Assembly (NCBI RefSeq): GCF_002251735.1
Contig: NZ_NOXS01000035.1
Location: 314,814 to 378,813 of the forward strand
Length of the DNA stretch: 64,000 nucleotides
Reading direction: 5' to 3'
Origin: Elstera cyanobacteriorum
GTDB taxonomy: Bacteria; Pseudomonadota; Alphaproteobacteria; Elsterales; Elsteraceae
Shown here: positions 42,562 to 50,503 of the stretch, one piece after another
How positions within the stretch are numbered: the first letter of the stretch is position 1
Layout of the letters: each line of letters starts with the position of its first letter
Program-made: the position numbers and the translations under genes
Notes under the pieces: generated by a model
What the model was told of the DNA's origin: nothing
The model's database searches: none
The model's input: only the letters and a program-made list of their open reading frames with translations

Positions 42562-44316
42562 ATGCGGGCGTGGCGTCATTCACTGGTCTGGAAAATCGCG
42601 CTGCCGGTGCCGTTGGCGCTGCTGGCGATGATCTTAGCCATCGGCTTCATCATCCCCCGGCAGATCGAGGCGGATACCCAAGCGACCGCCGTCGAAAACG
42701 CCCTGCAAACCATCGCGCAGTTCCGCTCGGTCCGCGACTATTACAACACCGCGATTGTCCCGAAGATCCGGGGCAGTCAGGATTTGAAGTTAACCCACCT
42801 CCATGCCAACGATCCAAAAGGCGCGCCGATCCCGGCAACCTTTATGTTGGATATGTCGGCCCGTCTCCAAGACAAGGGCGTCAGCCTATCGTTCTATAGC
42901 CCCTACCCCTTCCCGGAGCGGGCGAACCGCCAGACCGATGCGTTCCAGAAAGCCGCCTGGGAGCAGTTCCAGAAGAACCCCGATACCCCCTTCATCGACC
43001 GCACGGTGCTGAACGGCAAGGAAGTCGTGCGCGTCGCGGTCGGCGACCGGCTGGGGGAAGCCTGTGTTGCCTGCCATAACTCCCACCCGCAATCGCCGAA
43101 GAAAGATTGGAAGGTCGGCGACGTGCGCGGCGTGTTTGAAATTCAGACGGTGATCGACGCGCAGTTGGCGCGCGGGCATATGCTGACCTATAGCGTGCTC
43201 GGCGTCGTGCTGCTCGGCGGCCTTGCCGTGCTGATCGTCTCGCTGCTGGCCACCCGTACCGTCGCCCGGCCCTTGCTGGCGATGGGCGGCGCCGTTGCCC
43301 GTTTGGCGGGCGGGGAGCGGCGGTTGAACCTAAGCCGGGAAGCCGCGCGGGCCGATGAAATCGGCGGTCTCGCCCGCGCCCTCGAAGGTTTCGGGACGGC
43401 GCTTGAGCAGCAGGAGGCCCGCGAAGCTGCCGAACGGGAGGAGATGGCGCGCAAAGCCGCCCGGCAGGCGGAGCTTGAAAGCCTGACCCAGAGTTTCGAT
43501 AGCGCGGTGTCTAGCCTGCTCGGCAAGGTCAACGGCATGACCGACCAGTTGCACCGGGCGGCAGGGACGATGACCAGCACGGTGCAGCAGGCCAATAGCG
43601 CCTTCACCACAATTGCTAGCAGCACCGATCAGACCCACGCGAATGTGGAGGCGACGGCGGGCGCGGCGGAAGAACTCCTGGCCTCCAACGCCGAAATCGC
43701 GGGCCGGGTGCGCGAGGCGCTAACCATTTCTCGCAATGCCGTCGCGGAAACCGAAACCGTGGACCGGCAAATCGCCAGCCTGACCGAGACGGTGGAACGC
43801 ATCGGTATGGCCGGGCAGTTGATCAACGAGATTGCAGCCCAGACCAATCTGCTGGCCTTAAACGCGACCATCGAGGCGGCGCGCGCCGGGGATGCGGGGA
43901 AGGGCTTTGCCGTCGTCGCAAGTGAAGTTAAAGCCTTGGCCGCCCAAACGGCGCGGGCAACGGAAGAAATCGCCGCCCAAATCGCCGCCGTCCGCAGCGG
44001 CACCAGCAATGCCGCCGGGGCGGTGCGCGAGGTTGGACACGTCATCCAAAGCCTCGAACGCCTCGCCGCCGATATTTCCGGCTCGGTCGAACAACAGGGC
44101 GCCGCGACCAGCGAAATCGCCCGCCAGATGCAGGAAGCCGCCAATGGGACGCGCGCCGTTGCCGAGGAGATGAACGCCGCCACCGGCACGGTCGATCAGG
44201 CCCGCCAAGCCTCCGCCACCGTTCACGACAGCGCCGCCAATTTGAACTCGGAAAGCCAAAGCCTGCGCGGGACGGTGGAAAAATTTCTCGCCGGGGTGCG
44301 GATGGGGGCGCGCTAA
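42562..44316 (+). CDS. Methyl-accepting chemotaxis protein with DUF3365/Tll0287-like haem-motif sensor domain
   Basis: A 584-residue chemoreceptor. Membrane helices lie at about residues 11-31 and 207-229; between them is a ~175-residue periplasmic domain of the DUF3365 (Tll0287-like) type. It contains [11 protein letters not shown], with Cys168-Cys171-His172 forming a CxxCH c-type haem site. A HAMP region and a long cytoplasmic coiled coil follow, with the signalling hairpin [43 protein letters not shown] redox or ligand signal read through covalently bound haem is a good inference. No other chemotaxis gene is nearby. It is convergent with the HAAS gene by a four-base overlap. Confidence 0.92.
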   Translation: MRAWRHSLVWKIALPVPLALLAMILAIGFIIPRQIEADTQATAVENALQTIAQFRSVRDYYNTAIVPKIRGSQDLKLTHLHANDPKGAPIPATFMLDMSARLQDKGVSLSFYSPYPFPERANRQTDAFQKAAWEQFQKNPDTPFIDRTVLNGKEVVRVAVGDRLGEACVACHNSHPQSPKKDWKVGDVRGVFEIQTVIDAQLARGHMLTYSVLGVVLLGGLAVLIVSLLATRTVARPLLAMGGAVARLAGGERRLNLSREAARADEIGGLARALEGFGTALEQQEAREAAEREEMARKAARQAELESLTQSFDSAVSSLLGKVNGMTDQLHRAAGTMTSTVQQANSAFTTIASSTDQTHANVEATAGAAEELLASNAEIAGRVREALTISRNAVAETETVDRQIASLTETVERIGMAGQLINEIAAQTNLLALNATIEAARAGDAGKGFAVVASEVKALAAQTARATEEIAAQIAAVRSGTSNAAGAVREVGHVIQSLERLAADISGSVEQQGAATSEIARQMQEAANGTRAVAEEMNAATGTVDQARQASATVHDSAANLNSESQSLRGTVEKFLAGVRMGAR

Positions 44317-44936
44317 ACCAGCCCCGGATAGCGGCGGACGCGGCGGTACTCGCCCGCGAGGAAGAGCAGGGCCACCACCTCCGCCGCTGTCGTTGCTAGG
44401 GGGGCCACTGCGCCCCAGGTCGGCTGGGCGGCAATCCCGAGCGCGGTCAATACGCCCCCGCCAAGGCTGGACAGGAGCAGGGCCGCGCCCCCCACCCAGG
44501 CCAAGCGGCGGGGAGACAGGTGCCAGTCTTTCCCACGCCGCTGCCGCCACAAGCCGACCCCGGCCAAGGCCGCCGCGAGTGTTGCCGCAATCAAGCCCCA
44601 GCGGTCGGCCAAACGGGCGGGCCATAACCAGGCCTCGGCCTCCAGCGGCGGCAGGAAGGCTAAACGCAGGCGCATGGTCAGCGTTACCAACAGCAGCGCC
44701 GTCAGCAGCAGTTTCAGAAACCCCGCCAGCCGCGGCGGCCCGTGGGCGGCGGCGATGCCGTGGGCGAAAGCATCCGGCGGGCCGAGGCAAAGATGGGGAT
44801 CGACCGCCCCGCCGCGCGCCTCTTCCGCTTCGGCAAGATGATCTTCGGCTTCAGCCGCCACCCGCTCCGCCAGCGCCGGATCGAAAGCCAGCGCCGCCCG
44901 GACCGCGTGAAGATAGAGCTGCGCCGCCGGGTCCAC
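44313..44936 (-). CDS. Membrane protein with N-terminal HAAS-like domain, partner of PadR regulator
   Basis: A 207-residue protein. The first ~70 residues ([38 protein letters not shown]) resemble the HAAS domain, a cytoplasmic module that pairs with PadR-family repressors. The rest has about four membrane helices. It starts with GTG 44936 immediately after the PadR stop, so translation is coupled. The usual role would be to modulate the PadR protein or to be its target. It has no recognisable transporter motif. The stop overlaps the convergent chemoreceptor by four bases (CTAA). Confidence 0.75.
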   Translation of the reverse strand: MDPAAQLYLHAVRAALAFDPALAERVAAEAEDHLAEAEEARGGAVDPHLCLGPPDAFAHGIAAAHGPPRLAGFLKLLLTALLLVTLTMRLRLAFLPPLEAEAWLWPARLADRWGLIAATLAAALAGVGLWRQRRGKDWHLSPRRLAWVGGAALLLSSLGGGVLTALGIAAQPTWGAVAPLATTAAEVVALLFLAGEYRRVRRYPGLV

Positions 44937-45266
44937 TCAACGCCCGCCGGGGCGCAACAGCGCCTCCACCGCGCCGGAAAAAGCCGCCCAGCGCGCCTGC
45001 CGGTCGCCTAACGCCGCCTCCCCGGCCGGGGTCAGCGCGTAGAGCCGCCGTTTGCGCCCAGTTGGCGACTGGCCCCAGCGGCTGACCAGCAGCCCGGCAG
45101 CTTCCAACCGATGCAGCGCCGGATAGATCGTTCCTTCCGGCAGATCAAAGGTGCCGTCGCTTTGCGCCTTGATGGTTTCGATAATCCCATAGCCATGCGC
45201 CTCCCCCGCCCGCAGGGCCGCGAGCAGGATGGTATCGAGATGGCCCTTTAGCATTTCCGCGTCCAT
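44937..45266 (-). CDS. PadR-family transcriptional regulator
   Basis: A 109-residue PadR protein of the short type: LKGHLDTILLAALRAGEAHGYGIIETIKAQSDGTFDLPEGTIYPALHRLEAAGLLVSRW is the conserved winged helix, ending with the GRKRRLYALTPAGEAAL wing. It heads a two-gene unit with the HAAS membrane protein. A 12-base perfect palindrome 12 bases upstream of its start is the likely operator. The inducer is not evident. Confidence 0.9.
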   Translation of the reverse strand: MDAEMLKGHLDTILLAALRAGEAHGYGIIETIKAQSDGTFDLPEGTIYPALHRLEAAGLLVSRWGQSPTGRKRRLYALTPAGEAALGDRQARWAAFSGAVEALLRPGGR

Positions 45267-45277
45267 GCGCCGATCTT

Positions 45278-45289
45278 AAGCCTAGGCTT
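45278..45289. promoter_or_regulatory. Palindrome AAGCCTAGGCTT upstream of padR, probable operator
   Basis: AAGCCTAGGCTT is a perfect 12-base palindrome just before the padR start and within the region shared with the divergent membrane-protein gene. Short palindromes at this position are typical for PadR autoregulation. Confidence 0.45.
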
Positions 45290-45358
45290 GCTAGGGATCA
45301 AGGTTTCGGCTTATACCTAGTAACACGATACCTCATATAACGATGCATGGAGTCTGAG

Positions 45359-45949
45359 ATGCCGAACGGACTGTTGCTGTTGATGCTCACCGGTCTTGGC
45401 TTGGCCGGGGGCAGCCTGCTGGCCTTCGCCGGGGCGCCGACCGAAACGGAAGCCTTGCGCCTGATCATCCGGGGGACCGCGCGCAGTTCGTTGATCCTCT
45501 TCCTGCTCGCCTTTGTCGCGGGACCGCTGCACAGCCTCTGGCCGAGTGCGGCCAGCGCCGCCCTCCTCAAGCTGCGCCGCTGGTTTGGGCTGAGCTTCGC
45601 CCTCTCACATCTCACCCACGCTGTCGTGCTGGTGGCCTTGGCGACGCGCGACCCGGCGCTGTTCTGGAGCCTGACCAATCCCGCCAATGTGGTCACCGGC
45701 GGCATCGCCTATGGCTTCATCCTCCTCATGGCTGCCACCTCTTTCGATGCCGCCCGGCGGTGGGCGATCTGGCCGGGGCTTCACCGGATCGGCCTATGGT
45801 ATTTGTGGATCAGCTTTGTCGTCGCGTTTGGGAAACGGGTTCCGGCCAACCCGCCCTATAGCATCGCCCTGGTGCTGCTGCTCGTCGCCTTGGGTTTGCG
45901 CATGGCGGCCTATCGCCGGAAACGCGCCGCCGTTTTCGCGCCGAGGTGA
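45359..45949 (+). CDS. Ferric-reductase-like transmembrane protein
   Basis: A 196-residue protein with about six membrane helices. LLKLRRWFGLSFALSHLTHAVVLVALATRD carries two histidines one turn apart, and AGPLHSLWPS and GLHRIGLWYLWISF add more membrane-face histidines. This fits the haem b-binding core of the ferric reductase-like/MsrQ superfamily. I placed the start at ATG 45359 because GGAG lies six bases upstream; an ATG at 45347 is in frame. No flavin or NAD domain and no MsrP partner is present. Electron transport role is inference. Confidence 0.7.
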   Translation: MPNGLLLLMLTGLGLAGGSLLAFAGAPTETEALRLIIRGTARSSLILFLLAFVAGPLHSLWPSAASAALLKLRRWFGLSFALSHLTHAVVLVALATRDPALFWSLTNPANVVTGGIAYGFILLMAATSFDAARRWAIWPGLHRIGLWYLWISFVVAFGKRVPANPPYSIALVLLLVALGLRMAAYRRKRAAVFAPR

Positions 45950-45985
45950 TATACTGCCGGTGGTTTTTCCCGTCAGGAGACTGAA

Positions 45986-46375
45986 ATGTCCCGTTTTGCC
46001 CTGGTCCTCGCCGCCGCCTTGATCGCCCCCACCGCCTGGGCGCAAACCCCGCTGCCGAACGGCGTGCCCGGCCTACCGAAAGCCGCCGCCCCCAAGGTTG
46101 AAACCCCGAAGGTCGCTGCCCCGACGGTCGAGACCGCAACAGCCGCGAAAGCAGCGAAATCGGCCCTACCTGGGCTACCGGGCCAGAATTTCACCGACCT
46201 CGCCCTCGCCGAAAAGACCTGCGGCAGCAAAAACGCTGTGGTGTGGCTGAACCCCAATTCCGGCAAATCCTTCGAGCCGGGCAACCGCTATTTCGGCAAA
46301 ACCAAGGACGGCGCCTATGCCTGCGCCGCAGAGGCGGCGAAATCGGGTTTTACGGGCGCCAAGAATAAGTTTTAA
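45986..46375 (+). CDS. Small secreted protein, function unknown
   Basis: A 129-residue protein with a clear Sec signal (MSRFALVLAAALIAPTAWAQ, cleavage likely after AWA). A low-complexity Ala/Pro/Lys/Thr linker follows to about residue 65, then a short folded part with two cysteines (EKTCGSKNAVVWLNPNSGKSFEPGNRYFGKTKDGAYACAAEA in pieces). Its 37-base distance from the ferric-reductase-like gene suggests one transcript. I do not recognise the family. Confidence 0.75.
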   Translation: MSRFALVLAAALIAPTAWAQTPLPNGVPGLPKAAAPKVETPKVAAPTVETATAAKAAKSALPGLPGQNFTDLALAEKTCGSKNAVVWLNPNSGKSFEPGNRYFGKTKDGAYACAAEAAKSGFTGAKNKF

Positions 46376-46414
46376 CCCGCCCCCTTGCCCTTCCGGGGCC
46401 GCTCTCGTATAAGG

Positions 46415-46446
46415 ATCAGGACATAAAGCTATCTTTATGTCCTGAT
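46415..46446. promoter_or_regulatory. 14-base perfect inverted repeat upstream of ahcY, probable operator
   Basis: ATCAGGACATAAAG at 46415-46428 and CTTTATGTCCTGAT at 46433-46446 are perfect complements around CTAT, 38 bases before the ahcY ATG. The inner ATAAAG..CTTTAT resembles operators reported for ArsR-type SAM/SAH-responsive repressors of methionine-cycle genes; that match is from memory. A U tract for termination is absent. Confidence 0.6.
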
Positions 46447-46483
46447 ACACACCGAAGCAGGCCGTGCCGCCGGAAGGACCATC

Positions 46484-47773
46484 ATGACCGCCGATTATAA
46501 AGTTAAGGATTTGTCGCTGGCCGAGTGGGGCCGCAAGGAAATCCGCATCGCCGAAACCGAAATGCCCGGCCTGATGGCCCTGCGCGCCGAATACGGCCCG
46601 TCGCAGCCGCTGAAGGGCGCACGCATCGCCGGTTCGCTGCATATGACCATTCAGACGGCGGTTTTGATCGAAACCCTGACCGCGCTGGGCGCCGAAGTGC
46701 GCTGGTCGTCGTGCAATATCTTCTCGACCCAAGACCAAGCCGCCGCCGCTATGGCCGCAGCGGGCATCCCGGTTTTTGCTTGGAAGGGCATGAGCGAGGA
46801 AGAATTCTGGTGGTGCATCGACCAGACCATCGAAGGCCCGAACGGCTGGCGCCCGAATATGGTGCTGGACGATGGCGGCGACCTGACCCTGGTGCTGCAC
46901 CAGCGCTTCCCGGCGCTGTTGGACGATATCCGGGGGATTTCCGAAGAAACCACGACGGGCGTACATCGCCTGTATGAAATGGCCAAGGCGGGGACGCTGA
47001 AGGTTCCGGCGATCAACGTCAACGATAGCGTGACCAAGTCGAAGTTCGACAATCTTTACGGCTGCCGCGAAAGCCTGGTCGATGGCATTAAGCGCGCCAC
47101 CGATGTGATGATGGCGGGCAAGATCGCCCTGGTCGCCGGCTATGGCGACGTGGGTAAAGGTTCCGCCGCCTCGCTGCGCAGCCAGGGTGCCCGCGTCATG
47201 GTCACCGAAGTTGATCCGATCTGCGCGCTGCAGGCCGCGATGGAAGGCTATCAAGTGGTGACGATGGAAGACGCCGCCCCGATTGCCGATATCTTCGTGA
47301 CCGCGACCGGCAATGTCGATGTGATCACCCTCGATCACATGCGCGAGATGAAAGACCGCGCCATCGTCTGCAACATCGGCCACTTCGACAGCGAAATCCA
47401 AATCGGGGCGCTGCGGAACTACAAGTGGGAAAACGTGAAGCCGCAGGTCGATGAAGTCGTCTTCCCGGACGGCAAGCGCCTGATCGTGCTGGCCGAAGGC
47501 CGCTTGGTGAACCTCGGTTGCGCCACGGGCCACCCGAGCTTTGTGATGTCCGCCTCCTTCACCAATCAGGTGCTGGCGCAGATCGAACTCTGGCAGAACG
47601 CCGCGAACTATGAGCGCAAGGTCTATACCCTGCCGAAGCACCTCGACGAAAAAGTCGCTGCCCTGCATCTCGCTAAGGTCGGCGCCAAGCTGACCCAACT
47701 CACCGCCGCCCAGGCCCAGTACCTCGGCATCGCCGAACAAGGCCCGTATAAGCCGGAACATTACCGCTACTAA
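46484..47773 (+). CDS. ahcY: Adenosylhomocysteinase
   Basis: A 429-residue NAD-containing enzyme that cleaves S-adenosylhomocysteine to adenosine and homocysteine and so relieves inhibition of methyltransferases. The NAD motif [28 protein letters not shown] and the substrate region [46 protein letters not shown] are intact. The C-terminal PYKPEHYRY matches the family end. GGAAGG precedes the ATG. It is monocistronic, with a long operator-like palindrome upstream and a terminator downstream. Confidence 0.98.
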   Translation: MTADYKVKDLSLAEWGRKEIRIAETEMPGLMALRAEYGPSQPLKGARIAGSLHMTIQTAVLIETLTALGAEVRWSSCNIFSTQDQAAAAMAAAGIPVFAWKGMSEEEFWWCIDQTIEGPNGWRPNMVLDDGGDLTLVLHQRFPALLDDIRGISEETTTGVHRLYEMAKAGTLKVPAINVNDSVTKSKFDNLYGCRESLVDGIKRATDVMMAGKIALVAGYGDVGKGSAASLRSQGARVMVTEVDPICALQAAMEGYQVVTMEDAAPIADIFVTATGNVDVITLDHMREMKDRAIVCNIGHFDSEIQIGALRNYKWENVKPQVDEVVFPDGKRLIVLAEGRLVNLGCATGHPSFVMSASFTNQVLAQIELWQNAANYERKVYTLPKHLDEKVAALHLAKVGAKLTQLTAAQAQYLGIAEQGPYKPEHYRY

Positions 47774-47798
47774 ACGCCGTCAGCACTGCGAGCGTTGG

Positions 47799-47831
47799 AA
47801 CCGGGGTCGGCAACGGCCCCGGTTTTTGCTT
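47799..47831 (+). terminator. Rho-independent terminator of ahcY
   Basis: AACCGGGG at 47799-47806 pairs with CCCCGGTT at 47817-47824, followed by TTTGCTTTT. It is 26 bases after the ahcY stop. Confidence 0.9.
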
Positions 47832-47904
47832 TTGACGCGAAGAGTTATTGAGATTTCCTAAAAATTGTTAATATTAGAAAAATTCGCCAGAAGGTAGTTT
47901 AAGA

Positions 47905-49308
47905 ATGCGCGTTAGCCCTTATTTCTTGGCTCTAACCTTCTTGATGGGGTGCGGCCCGGAGACAAGTAAAGACTCGTCTTCGACAGAACCTGTCAAAACA
48001 CAGGCAACAGTATCGACAGCAGATAACTCACCTGAGGCTCTTTTGAACGAGGGTCGCAGGGCGGCACAGTCGCTACGACACACTGATCGTGCTCTTGCAG
48101 CTTTCGATAAGTTGATCGAAACTTACTCCACCAGTCCCACGATCGAATTTCGTCGGCTCGCATTGCAGGCAGGCCTAGAAAAGACCGCCCTGCTGCTGGC
48201 TTTTACCCCACCGCATACGGGACTTGCCGCGAATACCGCGCAGAAGGTCTTACAAGACAGCGAAGGGGTGTCAGATACCGAAACAATTAGAATTGCAGCT
48301 TATGCCTATAAAATTCGCGCCCTCTCTCAACGAACCCCTGTTGAGACAAATGAAATTGAAAATATCCTAAAACAGGGGTTAACCCTTGCCTCCAGAATTC
48401 AACAAAATAATAAACCTGCATTTTCCGAAATATCGCCTTTTTATGCCGAGCTTCTTTTTCGAGATGGCATGCAAAAGGCTTCAAGATTTTCGCCTGCTGC
48501 CGCAATGGATAGCATCGCACAATTGACGGAAAAAATTATTCCTGGTGACAATGACAGTATTAGCCGCCGCTATATAGCAGATGGGCGTATGCTGCGCGGA
48601 ATGCTGCTCGTTGCCCAAAAGCCACCAAACTTCATAGAAGCCGCCGCAGACTACCGAGCGGTTCGCAGTTTGGCCGATGGGGCAAGCATTCCAGAGTTAC
48701 AAGAAGCTGGCCTGCTGGCTCGGGTGAAACTTGCAGAAATTGCCCCGCACTTGAGTGTGCAACAAGTTCGTGACGCCGAAAAAGATCTTACCGCTTTGGT
48801 TAAAGACCGCAGCGCAACAAACAATATGGGTATTCGTAAGGCGACCGCCCAAGCGATGGTGCAGCTTGCCGATTTTGCCCTTAATGAACAACCACCTGTT
48901 CCGACCAAAGCAATCGCCCATTTGATCGGCCTCGAGCGCTATGCAAACGAGCAGATGACGGAAGAAATGCGCTATTACTGGGCAATATCCCTGACTAAAC
49001 GCGCGAAAATTCTGCATACATATTTCCCGGACGACCGGCTAACTGCCATTGATCTCTATAATCGTGCTGAGCAATGGTTGCCGATGAGCAAAGACAGTAC
49101 TGCACGGGACCGCTTGGTCGCTCAGGCGGCCATGGATTATGCTGAAACCCTAATGGCTCTAGCCCCGCCAAGACGGGCAGAGGCCCTGAATGTTCTGAAT
49201 CGTGCCCAAACAATGTTCCGCAGACTGCACAATCCCAATCTTGATCCGCTTTTCGCACAATTGAATGCACTGCGTACCCGGATTGAAGCGACGCCAAACC
49301 CTTCCTAA
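47905..49308 (+). CDS. Putative TPR-like lipoprotein, AT-rich and of unknown function
   Basis: A 467-residue protein with a lipoprotein signal: MRVSPYFLALTFLMGC, Cys16 as the lipidated residue (LMGC box, Met at -2 is unusual). The rest is nearly all helical with TPR-like pairs such as HTDRALAAFDKLIETYSTSP and LTAIDLYNRAEQWLP. Its base composition is clearly lower in GC than its neighbours (25 of 60 bases in 48301-48360), as is the promoter region before it, which suggests recent acquisition. The stop overlaps the convergent SdhAF4 gene by four bases. I do not recognise a specific family. Confidence 0.75.
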   Translation: MRVSPYFLALTFLMGCGPETSKDSSSTEPVKTQATVSTADNSPEALLNEGRRAAQSLRHTDRALAAFDKLIETYSTSPTIEFRRLALQAGLEKTALLLAFTPPHTGLAANTAQKVLQDSEGVSDTETIRIAAYAYKIRALSQRTPVETNEIENILKQGLTLASRIQQNNKPAFSEISPFYAELLFRDGMQKASRFSPAAAMDSIAQLTEKIIPGDNDSISRRYIADGRMLRGMLLVAQKPPNFIEAAADYRAVRSLADGASIPELQEAGLLARVKLAEIAPHLSVQQVRDAEKDLTALVKDRSATNNMGIRKATAQAMVQLADFALNEQPPVPTKAIAHLIGLERYANEQMTEEMRYYWAISLTKRAKILHTYFPDDRLTAIDLYNRAEQWLPMSKDSTARDRLVAQAAMDYAETLMALAPPRRAEALNVLNRAQTMFRRLHNPNLDPLFAQLNALRTRIEATPNPS

Positions 49309-49478
49309 AAATCCGAACACCGCCCATTCCGTTCCCAATCACCAAAACGAGTGGGTTCTGGGCCTTGCGGGCCACCGTATTCTTTTGGCGGTTTGGCCTC
49401 GGGGGCGGGGGCGGGGGCGGTTTCCGGGGCGGCAGCGGGCGGCGCGGTGGGCGTGTCGGTTGGTTTTGCGGTGGTCAT
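49305..49478 (-). CDS. Succinate dehydrogenase assembly factor 4-like protein (DUF1674)
   Basis: A 57-residue protein on the minus strand. A Pro/Ala-rich N-terminal half is followed by the DUF1674 signature EYGGPQGPEPTRFGDWERNGRCSDF shown in pieces (EYGGPQGPEP, TRFGDWERNG, RCSDF), which ends the protein as in SdhAF4. SdhAF4 protects or assists the FAD-bearing succinate dehydrogenase subunit. GGAAGGAG lies six bases before the ATG at 49478. The same gene next to htpX and rsmB recurs in other alphaproteobacteria. It overlaps the convergent lipoprotein gene's stop by four bases. Confidence 0.88.
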   Translation of the reverse strand: MTTAKPTDTPTAPPAAAPETAPAPAPEAKPPKEYGGPQGPEPTRFGDWERNGRCSDF

Positions 49479-49579
49479 GGCGGCTCCTTCCGGGCTGGCT
49501 TTCTTGATCGGCTCTGGCGCATTCTTACATAGGCCAGAGGGGGCGGGTGGAAAACCCCTAGGCTTTTAGGAGGAGTGCC

Positions 49580-50503
49580 ATGACCGGACGGACGTTTCTG
49601 CTGCTGGCGGTAATGACCGCGCTTTTTGGCGCGCTGGGCTTTGCCCTCGCCGGGCAACAGGGCATGCTGATCGCCTTTTTGATCGCGGCGACGATGAATT
49701 TCTTCGCCTATTGGACCTCCGACACGATGGTGCTGAGCATGCACCATGCCCGCCCGCTCGACCCCGCGTCGGCGCCGGACCTGTATCAGATCGTCGCCGG
49801 GCTAGCGCAGCGGGCGCAAATCCCAATGCCAAAACTCTATGTGATGTATGAGGCGCAGCCGAACGCCTTCGCCACAGGGCGCAGCCCGGAAAAAGGCGTC
49901 GTCGCCGTCACCTCCGGCTTGCTCGATCTCTTGGACCGGGACGAGGTGGCCGCCGTCATCGCCCATGAAATCGCCCATATCAAAAACCGCGACACTTTGA
50001 CCATGACGGTTACGGCGACGCTGGCGGGCGCCATCGGCATGCTGGCGAATTTCGCAACCTTCCTCACCCCATCGAACCGCGAGCGCGAGGGCGGTATCGG
50101 CGGCTTGGGCGCGCTTCTGCTGATGATTTTGGCGCCCTTAATGGCGATGCTGGTGCAAATGGCCATCTCCCGCACGCGGGAATATGAGGCCGATGCCACC
50201 GGGGCCGCCGTTTGCGGCAACCCTGAAGCGCTTGCGCGCGCCCTACAAAAGATTGAAGCCTATGCCCAAGGTCGCGTAAACCTGACCGCCGAACGCAATC
50301 CGGCTTCGGCCCATGTGTTCATTCATAATCCCTTGAGCGGCGCGGGGGCGGATAGTCTGTTTTCCACCCATCCCGCGACTAAGAATAGAGTAGCGAAACT
50401 TATGGCGCTTGTTCCCTCCCTAACCCGGCCCGCTTCGGCGGGGTCGCCCTGGCGCAAAAGCGCCGGGTCTGAGGCTCCTCGCACGCGGAGGCCTTGGGGG
50501 TGA
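49580..50503 (+). CDS. htpX: Protease HtpX homologue (M48 membrane zinc protease)
   Basis: A 307-residue membrane protease for quality control of membrane proteins. Zinc-site residues are His129, Glu130 and His133 in [15 protein letters not shown], and a third ligand Glu lies in [14 protein letters not shown]-terminal helices at about 5-45 and a central pair near 150-200 anchor it. AGGAGGAGTGCC precedes the ATG. Its TGA shares two bases with the GTG start of rsmB, so the two are translationally coupled. The C-terminal tail after the [17 protein letters not shown] motif is Arg/Pro-rich. Confidence 0.95.
   Translation: MTGRTFLLLAVMTALFGALGFALAGQQGMLIAFLIAATMNFFAYWTSDTMVLSMHHARPLDPASAPDLYQIVAGLAQRAQIPMPKLYVMYEAQPNAFATGRSPEKGVVAVTSGLLDLLDRDEVAAVIAHEIAHIKNRDTLTMTVTATLAGAIGMLANFATFLTPSNREREGGIGGLGALLLMILAPLMAMLVQMAISRTREYEADATGAAVCGNPEALARALQKIEAYAQGRVNLTAERNPASAHVFIHNPLSGAGADSLFSTHPATKNRVAKLMALVPSLTRPASAGSPWRKSAGSEAPRTRRPWG

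Noticed and set aside
46376-46483. SAH riboswitch before ahcY
   Set aside because: Only 108 bases are available and I see no conserved riboswitch core; the main feature is a single long palindrome.
46175-47761. A 528-codon minus-strand frame opposite ahcY
   Set aside because: Antisense to ahcY, one of the most conserved genes here; composition effect only.
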